Assembly (NCBI GenBank): GCA_905480215.1
Contig: CAJQPL010000023.1
Span: forward strand, 1-49,558
DNA: 49,558 bases
Direction: 5' to 3'
From: an uncultured Woeseiaceae bacterium
Lineage (GTDB): Bacteria; Pseudomonadota; Gammaproteobacteria; Steroidobacterales; Woeseiaceae
A program made the translations under genes and the position numbers. Positions 1 to 9,180 of the stretch are shown here, in pieces (position 1 is the first letter of the stretch; each line of letters begins with the position of its first letter). Below the pieces are notes generated by a model. It did no database searches and had not been told where the DNA came from. It saw only the letters and a program-made list of their open reading frames with translations.

Positions 1-1893
1 CCAGGCGATTCGATCGCCTAAGTGCACCGCCGCTCGGGTCAGTGCAAGGACATCGATTATCTCCGGGAGGTCCGTGAGGCGATCAATTTCAATTGCCCTG
101 TACGGTATGCCGGCGTCGCGCAAATTTGCAAGTAACTGTGGGAGTTGCGTGCGGCCTCGGACTAGTACTGCCATGTCATCGTCGGAATTTTCTTTGAGTA
201 CCCTGGCTATGACTTCCGCACCTGCGACTGCTTCCGTGTTCTTGTCAGCCGTAAAAAGCGGGTGCACGATACATGCCCCCTTCCCCTGTTGCTGTGGTAC
301 CGAAATCGCATTCGAGTAGGACACTGCACTTCGCAATGGATCGTCTTCGGCTGCAAGAATCGAAGGAAAAACCGCATTGAACCAATCAACAAGCTGTTCG
401 CCTGAGCGAAAGTTTCGGCGTAGCAGCAGTGGCTCTAACTGCACTTGCCCAATGCCAAACTCCTGAGCCAGAAGGAATTGTCCAACTTCAGCATTGCGGA
501 ACCGGTAAATTGATTGCATTGGATCACCAACGCAACACAGACTGCGCCCGTCGCCTGGTTGCCAGCCGCCAACCAGAGTTTCGAGCATTCGGTACTGTGA
601 TGCCGATGTATCCTGCATTTCATCGACCAGCAAGTGCTTTATTTGATAGTCCAGTAGCAAGGCTATATCGCCTGGAGCTTCCGGCGTGCCTAAGGCGCTG
701 GCCGCGCTAATTGCTACATCGACATGGTCGGCAATTCCACGCTCGCTAAACAGGCGGTTCAACTCTATGACCGCCAATGGCAGGATGCGAAATAGAGCCA
801 GCAATACCCGCCACTGTTCGTCGCTATAGCTAACCGGTGGCAACGACGTAATGCCATGCAGGGTTGCGGCGAGATTTGCGTCTGCGGCCATAACGCCCAG
901 AAGCGCCTTCATCGCCAGCTTTTTTGCCTTATCGTCTATCGGAAAACCCTGTCGCTTATCAACCTGCTTTCGAAACTCGCCTTTTTGCGTCAGTAACAGT
1001 TCAGCAATACCCTTCCATTGCTGCATTGCCTCAGGATTAGCCGCAGGAAGCTCGGTTAAACCAACCAGGGAACTGACACTGTCCATCGCTGCGCCCGCCT
1101 CCACAAGCTGGTTCGCGCCATAGTCGAGCAAACCGGGCAAGTCTGCGTAGTCAACTTTGCTTAGCCCTGTGAACGCCCGTTGCAGGTGGCCGGTTACCGC
1201 CAGCTCGAGGCTCTCCTCGAAGCGCTGTCGCAAAACATCAGCGTCGACGTCGGACAATTGTCCACTGCCGATAAACGGCAGCCATTGATCACGGGTCGCG
1301 AGCATCTGCGATAGATATGAAACGTATAAGCGAGTGTTGTTATCCACATGCTGTAAGACTTCAACCGTTGCGGCGCGCAGGTGGCCGTCGTCGGCGAGAT
1401 AGTCGAGTGTCGCGATTGCCGCGGCCTGATTAACAGCGAGCAGTTCAGCCGCGACAACGATTCTCGATCCTGTGCCGTTATCACGCAGTAACTGACTTCT
1501 GGCGATGGATGCGTTTAAAGCATCCAATGTCAGAATTCGTAAGCGTCGCGGATTACCAATAACGTTCCACTGCAGAGTATCGCTTTTTTCCAAAGCGGCA
1601 AAAGCGAGCTTAAATGTGGTGCGTTGATGCTCTTCATGAGGCTCTATGCCCCCACGTGCAAGGTTTAGCGCTTCAAGGACCCTGAGCTGCATCTCTGCAG
1701 CGGCCTTGCGCGTAAACGTAATCGCAATCACCTCTTCAGGATTGTCCACGACGGCGAGAAGACTCAGAAAACGTTGGATAAGCAACTCGGTTTTACCCGA
1801 GCCCGCCGGCGCCTGAATAATAAATGAGCGAGTTACATCGAGGGCATCGGTACGCGCCGCCTGATCATCACTGAGAAGATGCTTATCCATCAT
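1..1893 (-). CDS. UvrD/Rep-family DNA helicase, AddA-like (3' part cut by the window edge)
   Basis: ATP-dependent superfamily 1 helicase, probably the motor subunit of a double-strand-break processing complex with the nuclease encoded immediately upstream. The frame is open from an ATG at 1893 to the left edge (about 631 codons), so the C-terminal part is missing. Visible motifs: Walker A QAPAGSGKTELL near residue 30, motif Ia TFTRKAAAEM, motif II LLVDEMQDTS, motif III CCVGDPMQSIYRFR and motif IV LLRRNFRSGEQ. The start overlaps the 3' end of the nuclease gene by 11 bp, which suggests translational coupling. Complete family members are about 1,100 residues, so roughly 40% lies outside. Whether the missing part carries a RecB-type nuclease domain cannot be seen. 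The helicase call is firm; the exact AddA/RecB label is inference. Confidence 0.88.
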   Translation of the reverse strand, partial: MMDKHLLSDDQAARTDALDVTRSFIIQAPAGSGKTELLIQRFLSLLAVVDNPEEVIAITFTRKAAAEMQLRVLEALNLARGGIEPHEEHQRTTFKLAFAALEKSDTLQWNVIGNPRRLRILTLDALNASIARSQLLRDNGTGSRIVVAAELLAVNQAAAIATLDYLADDGHLRAATVEVLQHVDNNTRLYVSYLSQMLATRDQWLPFIGSGQLSDVDADVLRQRFEESLELAVTGHLQRAFTGLSKVDYADLPGLLDYGANQLVEAGAAMDSVSSLVGLTELPAANPEAMQQWKGIAELLLTQKGEFRKQVDKRQGFPIDDKAKKLAMKALLGVMAADANLAATLHGITSLPPVSYSDEQWRVLLALFRILPLAVIELNRLFSERGIADHVDVAISAASALGTPEAPGDIALLLDYQIKHLLVDEMQDTSASQYRMLETLVGGWQPGDGRSLCCVGDPMQSIYRFRNAEVGQFLLAQEFGIGQVQLEPLLLRRNFRSGEQLVDWFNAVFPSILAAEDDPLRSAVSYSNAISVPQQQGKGACIVHPLFTADKNTEAVAGAEVIARVLKENSDDDMAVLVRGRTQLPQLLANLRDAGIPYRAIEIDRLTDLPEIIDVLALTRAAVHLGDRIAW

Positions 1894-4471
1894 CACGCAC
1901 CAATTCTGTATAGCGTGTTAAGAGGTTCATCGGACGCGCGGCTTGTACCCCTTGCTCGATATTGATTCGAACGTCGCCAGCCTGCAGGTTCTGACAGGCC
2001 AATGTAATTTCGGCTTTCACTTGTTGTAGAAAATCAGGCCATTTATCCATATCGGTATAGCCAAACCCGCTGCCGTCAAAGGAAATTTCACGGCTGTCGA
2101 TATTCACCAATGCTAATGCGGAAACCGGTGCCTCAGTCGCACAGGCGTAGACAAACAACTGAATTTCCTGCACTTCGTTACGCCGATTTAGCAATTTTTT
2201 CTTGGCGCCTGTTTTGTAGTCGAGAATTGCAATCCCACCGTCTTCGCAAGCATCCAGCCGGTCAAAACGCAGCGGTAGTCGAATATGTCCGGAGATAAAT
2301 TCGAACTCGCCCTCAACGCTGAGTACCTCGAATTGGCCGCGATCGCCGTCCGCGATGACGAATTGCCGCAGAAGTTTTGCCAAGCGTTTTCGCTCAAGAA
2401 TCAATAATTGACGCAAAGTCGTGTCGGTATTTTTTTCGTGGCGAGAGAAGGCGTAGTCCACCGCAACGATGATTTTTTCTGCCAGTTCGGTTTCTTTCCA
2501 GGAATGAATTGTCTCGCTACTGGGTCGATCGATATACAGCTTGTAGAGCGCATCATGTATCAAATTGCCACGCATCGGCGGCGGGATACCAACAGCCTGT
2601 GGATAAATTTGCTTCGCGCCGAGGCGGCTTCGTATGAATGCGCTGACTGGATCGTTCATTTGACGCTGAATCGCAGCCGCACCGCCCGATATCTTTTCGC
2701 TGGCGTCTACAACAGGAACATTGTCAGCGATGATATTTGTCATTCCTAAAGCCGTCATCGACGACGCGTTCCAACCAGGGTCGTCGTAGCTAGCGTCTTC
2801 GAAGCTCGTGATAGCCGCCAGCAGATTGCTGACAGTTTGCTCAGCATCGTCCTCTTGCGTCGCAAAACTGCACACCACGGTTGGTGCTGATGACAGCAAA
2901 CGGGACAAGACCTGTTCTGCATACCTCAGAGTGTCAGCAGGCGTGCAGTCGGGCATGCTGTGCTTTTCCTGAAGACGCCGCGAAAGTAGCATCGACCTGG
3001 TGCCGGCCGGCGGCCAATTGGCACTTGTCAGACCGCTTATCCATAGTGCGTCGAATTGAGAGCCGGATGCTTCCAACGCGCCAATTAGTTGAATGGATGC
3101 ATTGACTGATTCCGGTTGAAAAACTGTATCGGCTGCGAGTAGTTCAATACGGCCTAACGCAGTTGCCGCGGACATTTTTGGACTGACCAGTGACAAGCGA
3201 GCGAATTCGTTTAGAAGTTCCCGCCAGCGATTGAGCAGCTGGAAACTCGCGCTGTCCAAAGAGCTCTCTCCTGGCCAACCCAGAAGTCGCAAAGTCTCAT
3301 CTACAAATACTGCCCAGTCTGCTGGGGATGCTGCGTCCGGAACTTCCCGCCGGCGTTTGCTAAACGCGGCGAGACGCGATGACCAATCGTCCCCTTCGTC
3401 ATTCTCATCCTGACTGCGAAATTGTGACGTGACCATGGAGGGTGTCCATGCGCGATCTGGCATTTGTCTGAGTTTTAGCTCCAGCTGGTGTCTACCCGAG
3501 GTGTCCTGAGCCCCCAGCAGCGGTGATCGCATCAGCAAGCCGACGTCACTGGAGTTCAGATCATTGATCAACCAACGAAGTGCGCTTAATGCGATTGCAA
3601 TTGCAGGATAGTCGGCCAGCCGACGACCATAAGACACGTTGACAGCAGCGAACAGCGATTGATGTCCGTATTGCCAACCCGGTGTTGCTCCTTCGCGGAC
3701 ATGCCGTGTTATGACGTCCGCGGCACTCTCCAGACCGCTTGCGACTATGGCAATCCTGGCATCTGGATTGTCATCGATACACCGCCGTGCCCATGCTCCC
3801 GCAGCGCGTTGCTCTGCCACACTGCTTTCGAAGGCGTGCAGAAATGCTTGATCAGCAATCTCGACTTGCGGTGCATTGCGAACTACAAGACCAGTATTCT
3901 GCATGGCATCAGCAATAGCGATTGTAACTGGCCGCTGACGATCAAATCCCGCAAAAGTATGTACGCCTGTTAACGTAACGCGCCTGGTCTTAATCATGTC
4001 GAGAACGAGCCCACTCAAACCTGCGTCGTCGACCATGTTCTCGTGCTGTAAAAGCCCAAGATAGCGCCCGGCCGCCTTCGCGAAGGCCTGCTGCTCAACG
4101 CTTTGCGCCATGCGCGCCACTTCTGTGATTGAAACCTGCCAATCGGCAAGACGTTGCCAGGCGTCACGAGACATCTTGACGAGATTGCCTAGCCTTACAT
4201 CGTCGCCAATATCCTTGCGCCAGCATTTCTCCCAAAGCCATTGGCTTTGATGTGCATTGATACGGGTTGCTATTGAGGCTTGCTCATGTGCGCCGCTTAC
4301 GGTCGCTAGCAGCCAATCCTGCAATGCCATAACTCTCGGGCTTTCCCAGGCTGTGATCCGCCTGTCTTGCTGCTGGAGCGCATATTCCTGCTTTAGATGC
4401 CGCGCCAGGCGACGATTCGCCGTAACGATCGTTCCTGATTCAAGCAGAGATTCCGTTAGCCACTTGTACAT
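1883..4471 (-). CDS. PD-(D/E)XK nuclease, AddB-like probable DNA repair protein
   Basis: An 862-residue protein resembling the family of AddB-related proteobacterial proteins called 'probable DNA repair protein'. The C-terminal third carries a RecB-type nuclease core: GNLIHDALYKLY near residue 635, then RFDRLD and AILDYKTG near residues 745-760, holding the Asp and the D-x-K catalytic residues. The N-terminal two thirds looks like a degenerate helicase-like scaffold; I see no clear Walker A in it. I do not see the four-Cys Fe-S arrangement of Firmicutes AddB. Its start lies 3 bp after the alaA stop and its end overlaps the helicase start by 11 bp, so the three genes form one transcription unit. 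The expected role is end resection with the downstream helicase. That is inferred from family and context. Confidence 0.85.
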   Translation of the reverse strand: MYKWLTESLLESGTIVTANRRLARHLKQEYALQQQDRRITAWESPRVMALQDWLLATVSGAHEQASIATRINAHQSQWLWEKCWRKDIGDDVRLGNLVKMSRDAWQRLADWQVSITEVARMAQSVEQQAFAKAAGRYLGLLQHENMVDDAGLSGLVLDMIKTRRVTLTGVHTFAGFDRQRPVTIAIADAMQNTGLVVRNAPQVEIADQAFLHAFESSVAEQRAAGAWARRCIDDNPDARIAIVASGLESAADVITRHVREGATPGWQYGHQSLFAAVNVSYGRRLADYPAIAIALSALRWLINDLNSSDVGLLMRSPLLGAQDTSGRHQLELKLRQMPDRAWTPSMVTSQFRSQDENDEGDDWSSRLAAFSKRRREVPDAASPADWAVFVDETLRLLGWPGESSLDSASFQLLNRWRELLNEFARLSLVSPKMSAATALGRIELLAADTVFQPESVNASIQLIGALEASGSQFDALWISGLTSANWPPAGTRSMLLSRRLQEKHSMPDCTPADTLRYAEQVLSRLLSSAPTVVCSFATQEDDAEQTVSNLLAAITSFEDASYDDPGWNASSMTALGMTNIIADNVPVVDASEKISGGAAAIQRQMNDPVSAFIRSRLGAKQIYPQAVGIPPPMRGNLIHDALYKLYIDRPSSETIHSWKETELAEKIIVAVDYAFSRHEKNTDTTLRQLLILERKRLAKLLRQFVIADGDRGQFEVLSVEGEFEFISGHIRLPLRFDRLDACEDGGIAILDYKTGAKKKLLNRRNEVQEIQLFVYACATEAPVSALALVNIDSREISFDGSGFGYTDMDKWPDFLQQVKAEITLACQNLQAGDVRINIEQGVQAARPMNLLTRYTELVRDDG

Positions 4472-4474
4472 GGG

Positions 4475-5707
4475 TCAGCGGCGTTGCTCCAGACACGCCT
4501 CGATACGATCAAAGACCATATTCAGCGTGTCACAATCCGGCAAGGTCGTTACCCGAAAATGATTGCTATAAGAGGTATTAAAACTGCTTCCCGGGGCAAC
4601 TAGCACATGATGGTTTTCCAGCAGGTCGAGCGCGAACTCCTGATCATCGAGCTTACCGTCAAATTGATCATCGAGACGTAAGAAGGCGTACATCGCTCCC
4701 ATGGGTTTTTCTACGTGCAAGTATTCGCTCGCGGCAACGCGTTCGAGCAGGGTTTGTCGCGATTGATACAGTCGCCCACCGGGAGTTACTAATTGCTTGA
4801 TACTCTGAAAACCGCCAAGCGCTGTTTGCACAGCCCACTGACCGGGAACATTACTGCATAAGCGCAACGCAGATAGTAATTCCAGGCCTTGCAGATAATC
4901 GGCGGCTTTTTCCAGATCGCCGCTAAATACGCACCATCCAACTCGATAGCCACAGGCTCGATAGACTTTCGATAGTCCGGAGAATGTCAGGCAGACGGCA
5001 TCGTTTACCAAAGTCGCCATTGGAATGAATTCGGCATCGTCGTAGACCATTTGATCGTAGATTTCGTCCGACATGATGACTAAACCGTGTCTCTCAGCGA
5101 GATTTACTATCGATCGCAATGTTTCTCTTGAATAGACCGCGCCGCTAGGATTATTCGGGTTAATGACAACAATCGCCCGCGTGTTGGCGGTGATGAGACT
5201 CTCTATTTGCCCGATATCAGGCTCGAAAGCATCATCTACGGCGCAGTTGTAATGGACCGCTCTGCCACCATTCAGCGTTACAGCAGCACTCCACAGAGGA
5301 TAATCAGGACTCGGCACGAGCACTTCGTCCCCGGGGTCGAGAAGTGCCCGTAATGACAGGTCGATAAGCTCACTGACGCCGTTGCCTATAAACACCTCGT
5401 CGACAGATACCCCCTGGATGCCGCGGCTCTGTTGCTGCATGACCACCGCTTCACGTGCCGGAAAGATACCTTTCTGGTGACTATAGGGTTCCGCCTGACT
5501 GAGATTTTCGATCATAGCCAGGCGCAGGGTCTCCGGCGTGCGGAAGCCGAATATTCCCGGGTTGCCGATATTCAAGGACACGATTTCATAGCCACGCTTC
5601 TCAAGTTCCATTGCGCGGTTTGCGAGTTTGCCACGAATCTCGTAGCGAACTTCTCGTAGTGCCTGGCTACTTCGAATATTTATGGAGGCAAAATCGGATG
5701 TGGACAT
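4475..5707 (-). CDS. alaA: Alanine/pyruvate-type aminotransferase AlaA (PLP, class I)
   Basis: Cytosolic fold-type I PLP aminotransferase of 410 residues, closely resembling E. coli AlaA (YfbQ), which makes alanine from pyruvate and glutamate. Visible residues: NPNNPSGA at 183-190 (substrate/PLP pocket), Asp214 in MSDEIYD (PLP pyridine nitrogen), and the Schiff-base Lys247 in the SGLSKVYRACGYRVGW block, which is characteristic of the AlaA subgroup. The length matches the family. It is first in a minus-strand operon with the AddB- and AddA-like genes, 3 bp before the AddB-like start. There is no obvious functional link between alanine synthesis and DNA repair; co-transcription looks historical. 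Substrate specificity is inferred by similarity. Confidence 0.88.
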   Translation of the reverse strand: MSTSDFASINIRSSQALREVRYEIRGKLANRAMELEKRGYEIVSLNIGNPGIFGFRTPETLRLAMIENLSQAEPYSHQKGIFPAREAVVMQQQSRGIQGVSVDEVFIGNGVSELIDLSLRALLDPGDEVLVPSPDYPLWSAAVTLNGGRAVHYNCAVDDAFEPDIGQIESLITANTRAIVVINPNNPSGAVYSRETLRSIVNLAERHGLVIMSDEIYDQMVYDDAEFIPMATLVNDAVCLTFSGLSKVYRACGYRVGWCVFSGDLEKAADYLQGLELLSALRLCSNVPGQWAVQTALGGFQSIKQLVTPGGRLYQSRQTLLERVAASEYLHVEKPMGAMYAFLRLDDQFDGKLDDQEFALDLLENHHVLVAPGSSFNTSYSNHFRVTTLPDCDTLNMVFDRIEACLEQRR

Positions 5708-5816
5708 AAATTCTCTGCGGTAATTTGGGTAATCGAAAAAATCGCGTCAGAATACCCCAAGCATTTCCGCAATACCTCATTTCCGTGACGCTTCTTATCG
5801 TATTAGCGTTGCGCAT

Positions 5817-5849
5817 AAAAAAACCCAGCCAACCTTGCGGTTGACTGGG
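5817..5849 (-). terminator. Rho-independent terminator of the DUF6491 gene
   Basis: On the minus strand an 11-bp stem (arms 5849-5839 and 5834-5824, one mismatch, loop of four) is followed by seven T residues (complement of 5823-5817). It sits 33 bp downstream of the lipoprotein stop and upstream of alaA, so it separates the two transcription units. Confidence 0.85.
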
Positions 5850-5881
5850 CGGGTCCGCACGGAGATTGCGGATTGCGTGAC

Positions 5882-6373
5882 TCAGTCGCTTTGGGCAGCT
5901 GGGTCCAGCTCTTCTACCTCTGCTCCCTTTACTTCTCTAGGTGCAGGTGTTTGTTTTATTTCCGGTTCTTTCTTGCCAAACCGAATGAGCAAATCTTCGA
6001 GTTCCTCGGTGCTTAGCTGTCTGAGCGATTCGATTCCAATCGATTCAAGACCCATGTCACCTCTAAAGGTGATGTCGGCAAAGCGCGCACATATACGGCC
6101 TGTTGGTGCGTCAAAAGCAATGCCGTTCGTCGATCTGAGCCCTCTGGCAGGGCGCCTTAGTGTTGCATGATAATTTCGGCGCCCGCTTCCCTCGATGATC
6201 AGGTTCGACTCGTCAAGTACGCTATATCCTCGGACACTTGATCTTGAGATGCAATCTGCGCGTTTGCTGTCGCCCGTCTCAAGACCCTCTTCCGTAGTCT
6301 CATCTGAGCCTGCACAACCTAATAATACACTTAAAGAAAATAATATAACCATCTGTTTATAAAGCATATTCAT
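5882..6373 (-). CDS. DUF6491-family lipoprotein
   Basis: A 163-residue protein of unknown function. The N-terminus is a short hydrophobic signal (residues 4-19) ending in the lipobox LLGC, predicting lipidation at Cys20 and an envelope location. The body has the DUF6491 pattern: a Cys in RADCISRSSVRGY, then a short beta-rich stretch with RNYHATLRRPARGL and a second Cys in GRICARFAD. These two cysteines could form a disulphide. The acidic, proline-[14 protein letters not shown] looks disordered. An AGGAAG ribosome binding site lies just before the ATG. It is monocistronic, with its own terminator downstream and a divergent etfB upstream. The family is known mainly from gammaproteobacteria and no function is established. 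Confidence 0.75.
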   Translation of the reverse strand: MNMLYKQMVILFSLSVLLGCAGSDETTEEGLETGDSKRADCISRSSVRGYSVLDESNLIIEGSGRRNYHATLRRPARGLRSTNGIAFDAPTGRICARFADITFRGDMGLESIGIESLRQLSTEELEDLLIRFGKKEPEIKQTPAPREVKGAEVEELDPAAQSD

Positions 6374-6634
6374 ATCTTCCTTTTATGTTCCTTACTGGAA
6401 CGTATAAGCTTATTTTCGGCGACAGCCCAAATACCAACATTCATCTTGCTGGTAGATTAAGTTTACGACATATCCGCGACCTATTTGACCAAATTCCGTC
6501 TTTTCGTTCCTCACTCTGGGCGCGATTCTTCAGGTCATTTGAAAGGGTCTTGTGCGTGCCCCTTGGGTGTTGGACAATACGCGGCCGCAGATTAAGGTTT
6601 GCGGTGAAACCACGCGATTATAGGGAGCAATTCA

Positions 6635-7384
6635 GTGCAAAAAATTCTGGTCGGCTTGAAACGAGTCGTCGACTACAACGTCCGCGTTCGAGTCAAGAGT
6701 GATGGCAGCGGTGTTGAGACGGATGGCGTAAAAATGAGTATCAACCCGTTTGATGAAATTGCGCTGGAAGAAGCATTGCGCATCAAGGAACGCGGTGAGG
6801 CCGAAGAAGTTATTGTCGTCTCAGTAGGTGCAAGTGAAGCGCAACAGCAATTGCGTACCGGTCTCGCGATGGGTGCGGACCGGGCTATCCTGGTTGATTC
6901 GCAAGAATCGCTAACGCCGCTTGATGTTGCGCGTATCTTTAAGGCCATCGTTGACCGAGAAAGCGCTGAACTGGTGATTCTTGGTAAACAGGCAATTGAT
7001 GGCGACAACAGCCAGCTTGGCCAGATGTTGGCCGCAATTTGGGGTCGACCTCAAGCGACGTTTGCATCGAAGGTTGAACTCGCTGGCAACAAGGCCAGCG
7101 TGACACGTGAGGTTGATGCCGGGCTCGAAACAATTGAAATTGACCTACCCGGCGTAATTAGTGTCGATCTGCGCTTGAACGAACCGCGTTACGTGAAACT
7201 GCCAGATATTATGAAGGCGAAGAAGAAGCCTCTGGACCAGTTGTCGATCGAAGAGCTCGGCGTAGAAGTCGCTGCTGGAATCAAGGAAGTAACCTACGAA
7301 CCGCCTTCTGAAAGAGAGCGCGGCGTTATGGTTGATGATGTCGCAGGGTTAGTGGCGGCACTGAAAGATAAGGGATTAGTCTGA
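6635..7384 (+). CDS. etfB: Electron transfer flavoprotein beta subunit
   Basis: AMP-binding subunit of the soluble ETF heterodimer, which carries electrons from acyl-CoA and related dehydrogenases to ETF-quinone oxidoreductase. The protein is 249 residues, the usual length. It starts KILVGLKRVVDYN and contains the conserved stretch NPFDEIALEEALRIKE, then GRPQATFASKVE and the recognition-loop region around VDLRLNEPRYVKLPDIMKAKK. The start is GTG at 6635, preceded by GGGAG about 9 nt upstream. The stop overlaps the etfA start (ATGA), so the two subunits are translationally coupled. No ETF-QO or acyl-CoA dehydrogenase lies nearby. Confidence 0.95.
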   Translation: MQKILVGLKRVVDYNVRVRVKSDGSGVETDGVKMSINPFDEIALEEALRIKERGEAEEVIVVSVGASEAQQQLRTGLAMGADRAILVDSQESLTPLDVARIFKAIVDRESAELVILGKQAIDGDNSQLGQMLAAIWGRPQATFASKVELAGNKASVTREVDAGLETIEIDLPGVISVDLRLNEPRYVKLPDIMKAKKKPLDQLSIEELGVEVAAGIKEVTYEPPSERERGVMVDDVAGLVAALKDKGLV

Positions 7385-8325
7385 TGTCAAAAATACTGGT
7401 TATAGCTGAACATGATGGCAGCAGCCTGAATCCAAGCACAGCAAAGACAGTTGCTTGCGCCGCTTCAATCGAAGCGGCGGAAATTCACGTTGTAGTACTT
7501 GCCGCAGCAGCGGCGGCGGTGGCAGGTGAAGCTGCGCAGCTCGACTCTGTTGCAAAGGTTCTAACTGTCGAAGGTCCTGAAAATGAGCATGCACTGGCCG
7601 CAGTACTGGCGCCACAAATTGTTGCTTTGAGCGCTGGGTACAGTCATGTATTCGGACCCTCTACGACCTTCGGCAAAGATCTAATGCCGCGTGTCGCGGC
7701 GCTATTGGGTGTCAATCAAATTAGCGACATTATGCTGGTGCTGACAAGCCACAGTTTCAAACGTCCGGTTTATGCCGGAAACGCGATTCTCACAGTTGAA
7801 GCTCCGGCCGATAAAGTGGTTGTCGCGACGGTCCGAATCGCTTCGTATGCTGCTGTTGCTGACGGCAATAACGCGGCAATCGAAAGCGCGACTGTCGATG
7901 CAGAGCTGCCCGATCACACACGCTTTGTTGGCGTCCAGTCGGGAGCAACGGATCGGCCTGACTTGCAAACGGCCGCCAAAGTCGTTTCCGGTGGGCGTGC
8001 GCTAGGCAGCGCCGAGAGCTTCGACATTATTTATGCACTTGCCGATAAGCTTGGTGCCGGAGTCGGTGCATCGCGAGCGGCTGTCGATGCGGGTTATGTC
8101 CCCAATGAAATGCAAGTGGGTCAAACCGGCAAGATTATTGCGCCGGATTTGTATCTCGCAATCGGAATATCGGGCGCTATTCAGCACCTGACGGGGATTA
8201 AAGACGCAGGAACAATCGTCGCGATCAACAAGGATGAAGAAGCACCGATTTTCGAAGTTGCCGATATCGGCCTGGTCGCCGATTTATTCAAGGCGATTCC
8301 AGAGCTGACTGAAGCCCTCGATTAG
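7384..8325 (+). CDS. etfA: Electron transfer flavoprotein alpha subunit
   Basis: FAD-binding partner of EtfB, 313 residues, the normal length. The N-terminal domain is alanine-rich; the C-terminal FAD domain is typical, with GGRALGSAESFDIIYALADKLGAGVGASRAAVDAG, VGQTGKIIAPDLYLAIGISGAIQH and the final INKDEEAPIFEVADIGLVADLFKAIPEL. The ATG overlaps the etfB stop. The TAG stop overlaps the stop of the convergent peroxiredoxin gene by four bases, inside the loop of a perfect hairpin. The pair probably serves fatty-acid or amino-acid oxidation; the specific dehydrogenase partners cannot be told from this window. Confidence 0.95.
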   Translation: MSKILVIAEHDGSSLNPSTAKTVACAASIEAAEIHVVVLAAAAAAVAGEAAQLDSVAKVLTVEGPENEHALAAVLAPQIVALSAGYSHVFGPSTTFGKDLMPRVAALLGVNQISDIMLVLTSHSFKRPVYAGNAILTVEAPADKVVVATVRIASYAAVADGNNAAIESATVDAELPDHTRFVGVQSGATDRPDLQTAAKVVSGGRALGSAESFDIIYALADKLGAGVGASRAAVDAGYVPNEMQVGQTGKIIAPDLYLAIGISGAIQHLTGIKDAGTIVAINKDEEAPIFEVADIGLVADLFKAIPELTEALD

Positions 8326-8332
8326 AGGGCTT
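8312..8332. terminator. Hairpin spanning the overlapping stops of etfA and the peroxiredoxin gene
   Basis: A perfect 8-bp inverted repeat (8312-8319 with 8325-8332, loop 8320-8324). The stop codons of both convergent genes fall in or next to the loop. There is no long T-run on either side, so it is at best a weak bidirectional terminator or an mRNA 3'-end stabiliser. Confidence 0.45.
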
Positions 8333-8804
8333 GCAGGATTGCTTCGGCCTTACTGACTTCGAATTGTCCAGGAGCTTCGACCGCTACGTGGGTAGCGACA
8401 CCGTCATCGACGATAATGGCGAATCGCTGGCTGCGTGTACCCATACCGAAACCGCTGGCATCAAGTTCAAGGCCGAGTGCTTTCGCGTAGTCGCCGTTGC
8501 CGTCAGCCAGCATCATGACGTTGTCACCAACTCCACGATCCTTACCCCAGGCATCCATTACGAAAACGTCGTTGACAGCCATACAAGCGACCGTATCGAC
8601 GTCTTTGCCACGTAGAGCATCAGCCTGATCAACAAAACCGGGCAGATGGTTCATCGAACACGTGGGAGTGAATGCCCCGGGAACCGAGACCAGCACAACT
8701 TTCTTGCCCGAAAAAAGGTCATCTGTTGAGATTGCGCTGGGTCCAGCTTCGGTCATTGTGCTGAAAGCGCCGGAAGGCATTTTCTCGCCTGCGGAAATAG
8801 TCAT
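8322..8804 (-). CDS. Peroxiredoxin, Prx5/AhpE-like redoxin
   Basis: Thiol peroxidase of 160 residues reducing hydrogen peroxide and organic peroxides in the cytosol. The active site is PGAFTPTCS with peroxidatic Cys49, flanked by the conserved Pro and Thr. A second Cys (Cys74, in VACMAVND) sits where many bacterial Prx5 members have one; I cannot tell whether it resolves the sulfenic acid. The motif WGKDRGV and the final Arg-containing GTRSQRFAIIVDDG block match the family. The gene is convergent with etfA (4-bp overlap of stops) and is followed upstream on the same strand, 23 bp away, by a ferredoxin gene. The two could be a small redox unit. Confidence 0.9.
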   Translation of the reverse strand: MTISAGEKMPSGAFSTMTEAGPSAISTDDLFSGKKVVLVSVPGAFTPTCSMNHLPGFVDQADALRGKDVDTVACMAVNDVFVMDAWGKDRGVGDNVMMLADGNGDYAKALGLELDASGFGMGTRSQRFAIIVDDGVATHVAVEAPGQFEVSKAEAILQAL

Positions 8805-8827
8805 TTTTGAGTGCTCCTGTTGGGGAT

Positions 8828-9148
8828 CTAGTAATCGTTGTCCGCGACATGTACGACCAATCCATCCAATTCATCTGACACCTCGATTTGGCACGTCAGG
8901 CGACTGTTGTCTTTACGCTCGAACGCCGCATCTAACATGCTGTCTTCCATGTCATCCATTGCGGCTACTTTATCGATCCACGCTTCGTCAATATAGCTAT
9001 GGCAAGTGGCACAGGCACATGCGCCGCCGCATTCGGCGACAATGCCATCGATGTTATTATTGATGGCACCTTCCATGACTGTATAGCCATTTTCGACTTC
9101 CACTTCATGTCGTTTGCCGTCTGCAGTGACATAGATAATTTTTGGCAT
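8828..9148 (-). CDS. [2Fe-2S] ferredoxin, putidaredoxin/adrenodoxin type
   Basis: Small electron carrier of 106 residues. Cluster ligands are in the C-x5-C-x2-C spacing (Cys40, Cys46, Cys49) with a distal Cys86 in RLTCQIEV; Cys44 is extra. This spacing and the DxxHxxxVxxGxTVMEGAI-like N-terminus are typical of the putidaredoxin / FdVI group, which reduces P450s or serves Fe-S assembly. No P450 or reductase is adjacent, and no isc genes are visible. It precedes the peroxiredoxin gene by 23 bp on the same strand and is insulated from the upstream TonB operon by a strong hairpin. Confidence 0.9.
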   Translation of the reverse strand: MPKIIYVTADGKRHEVEVENGYTVMEGAINNNIDGIVAECGGACACATCHSYIDEAWIDKVAAMDDMEDSMLDAAFERKDNSRLTCQIEVSDELDGLVVHVADNDY

Positions 9149-9180
9149 ACTAATGTTTCCGTTGCTGCTAAAGCGCGCAA

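Noticed and set aside
74..1484. Several small open frames on both strands at the left end
   Set aside because: They are out-of-frame shadows of the helicase gene, which is continuous on the minus strand from 1893 to the edge.
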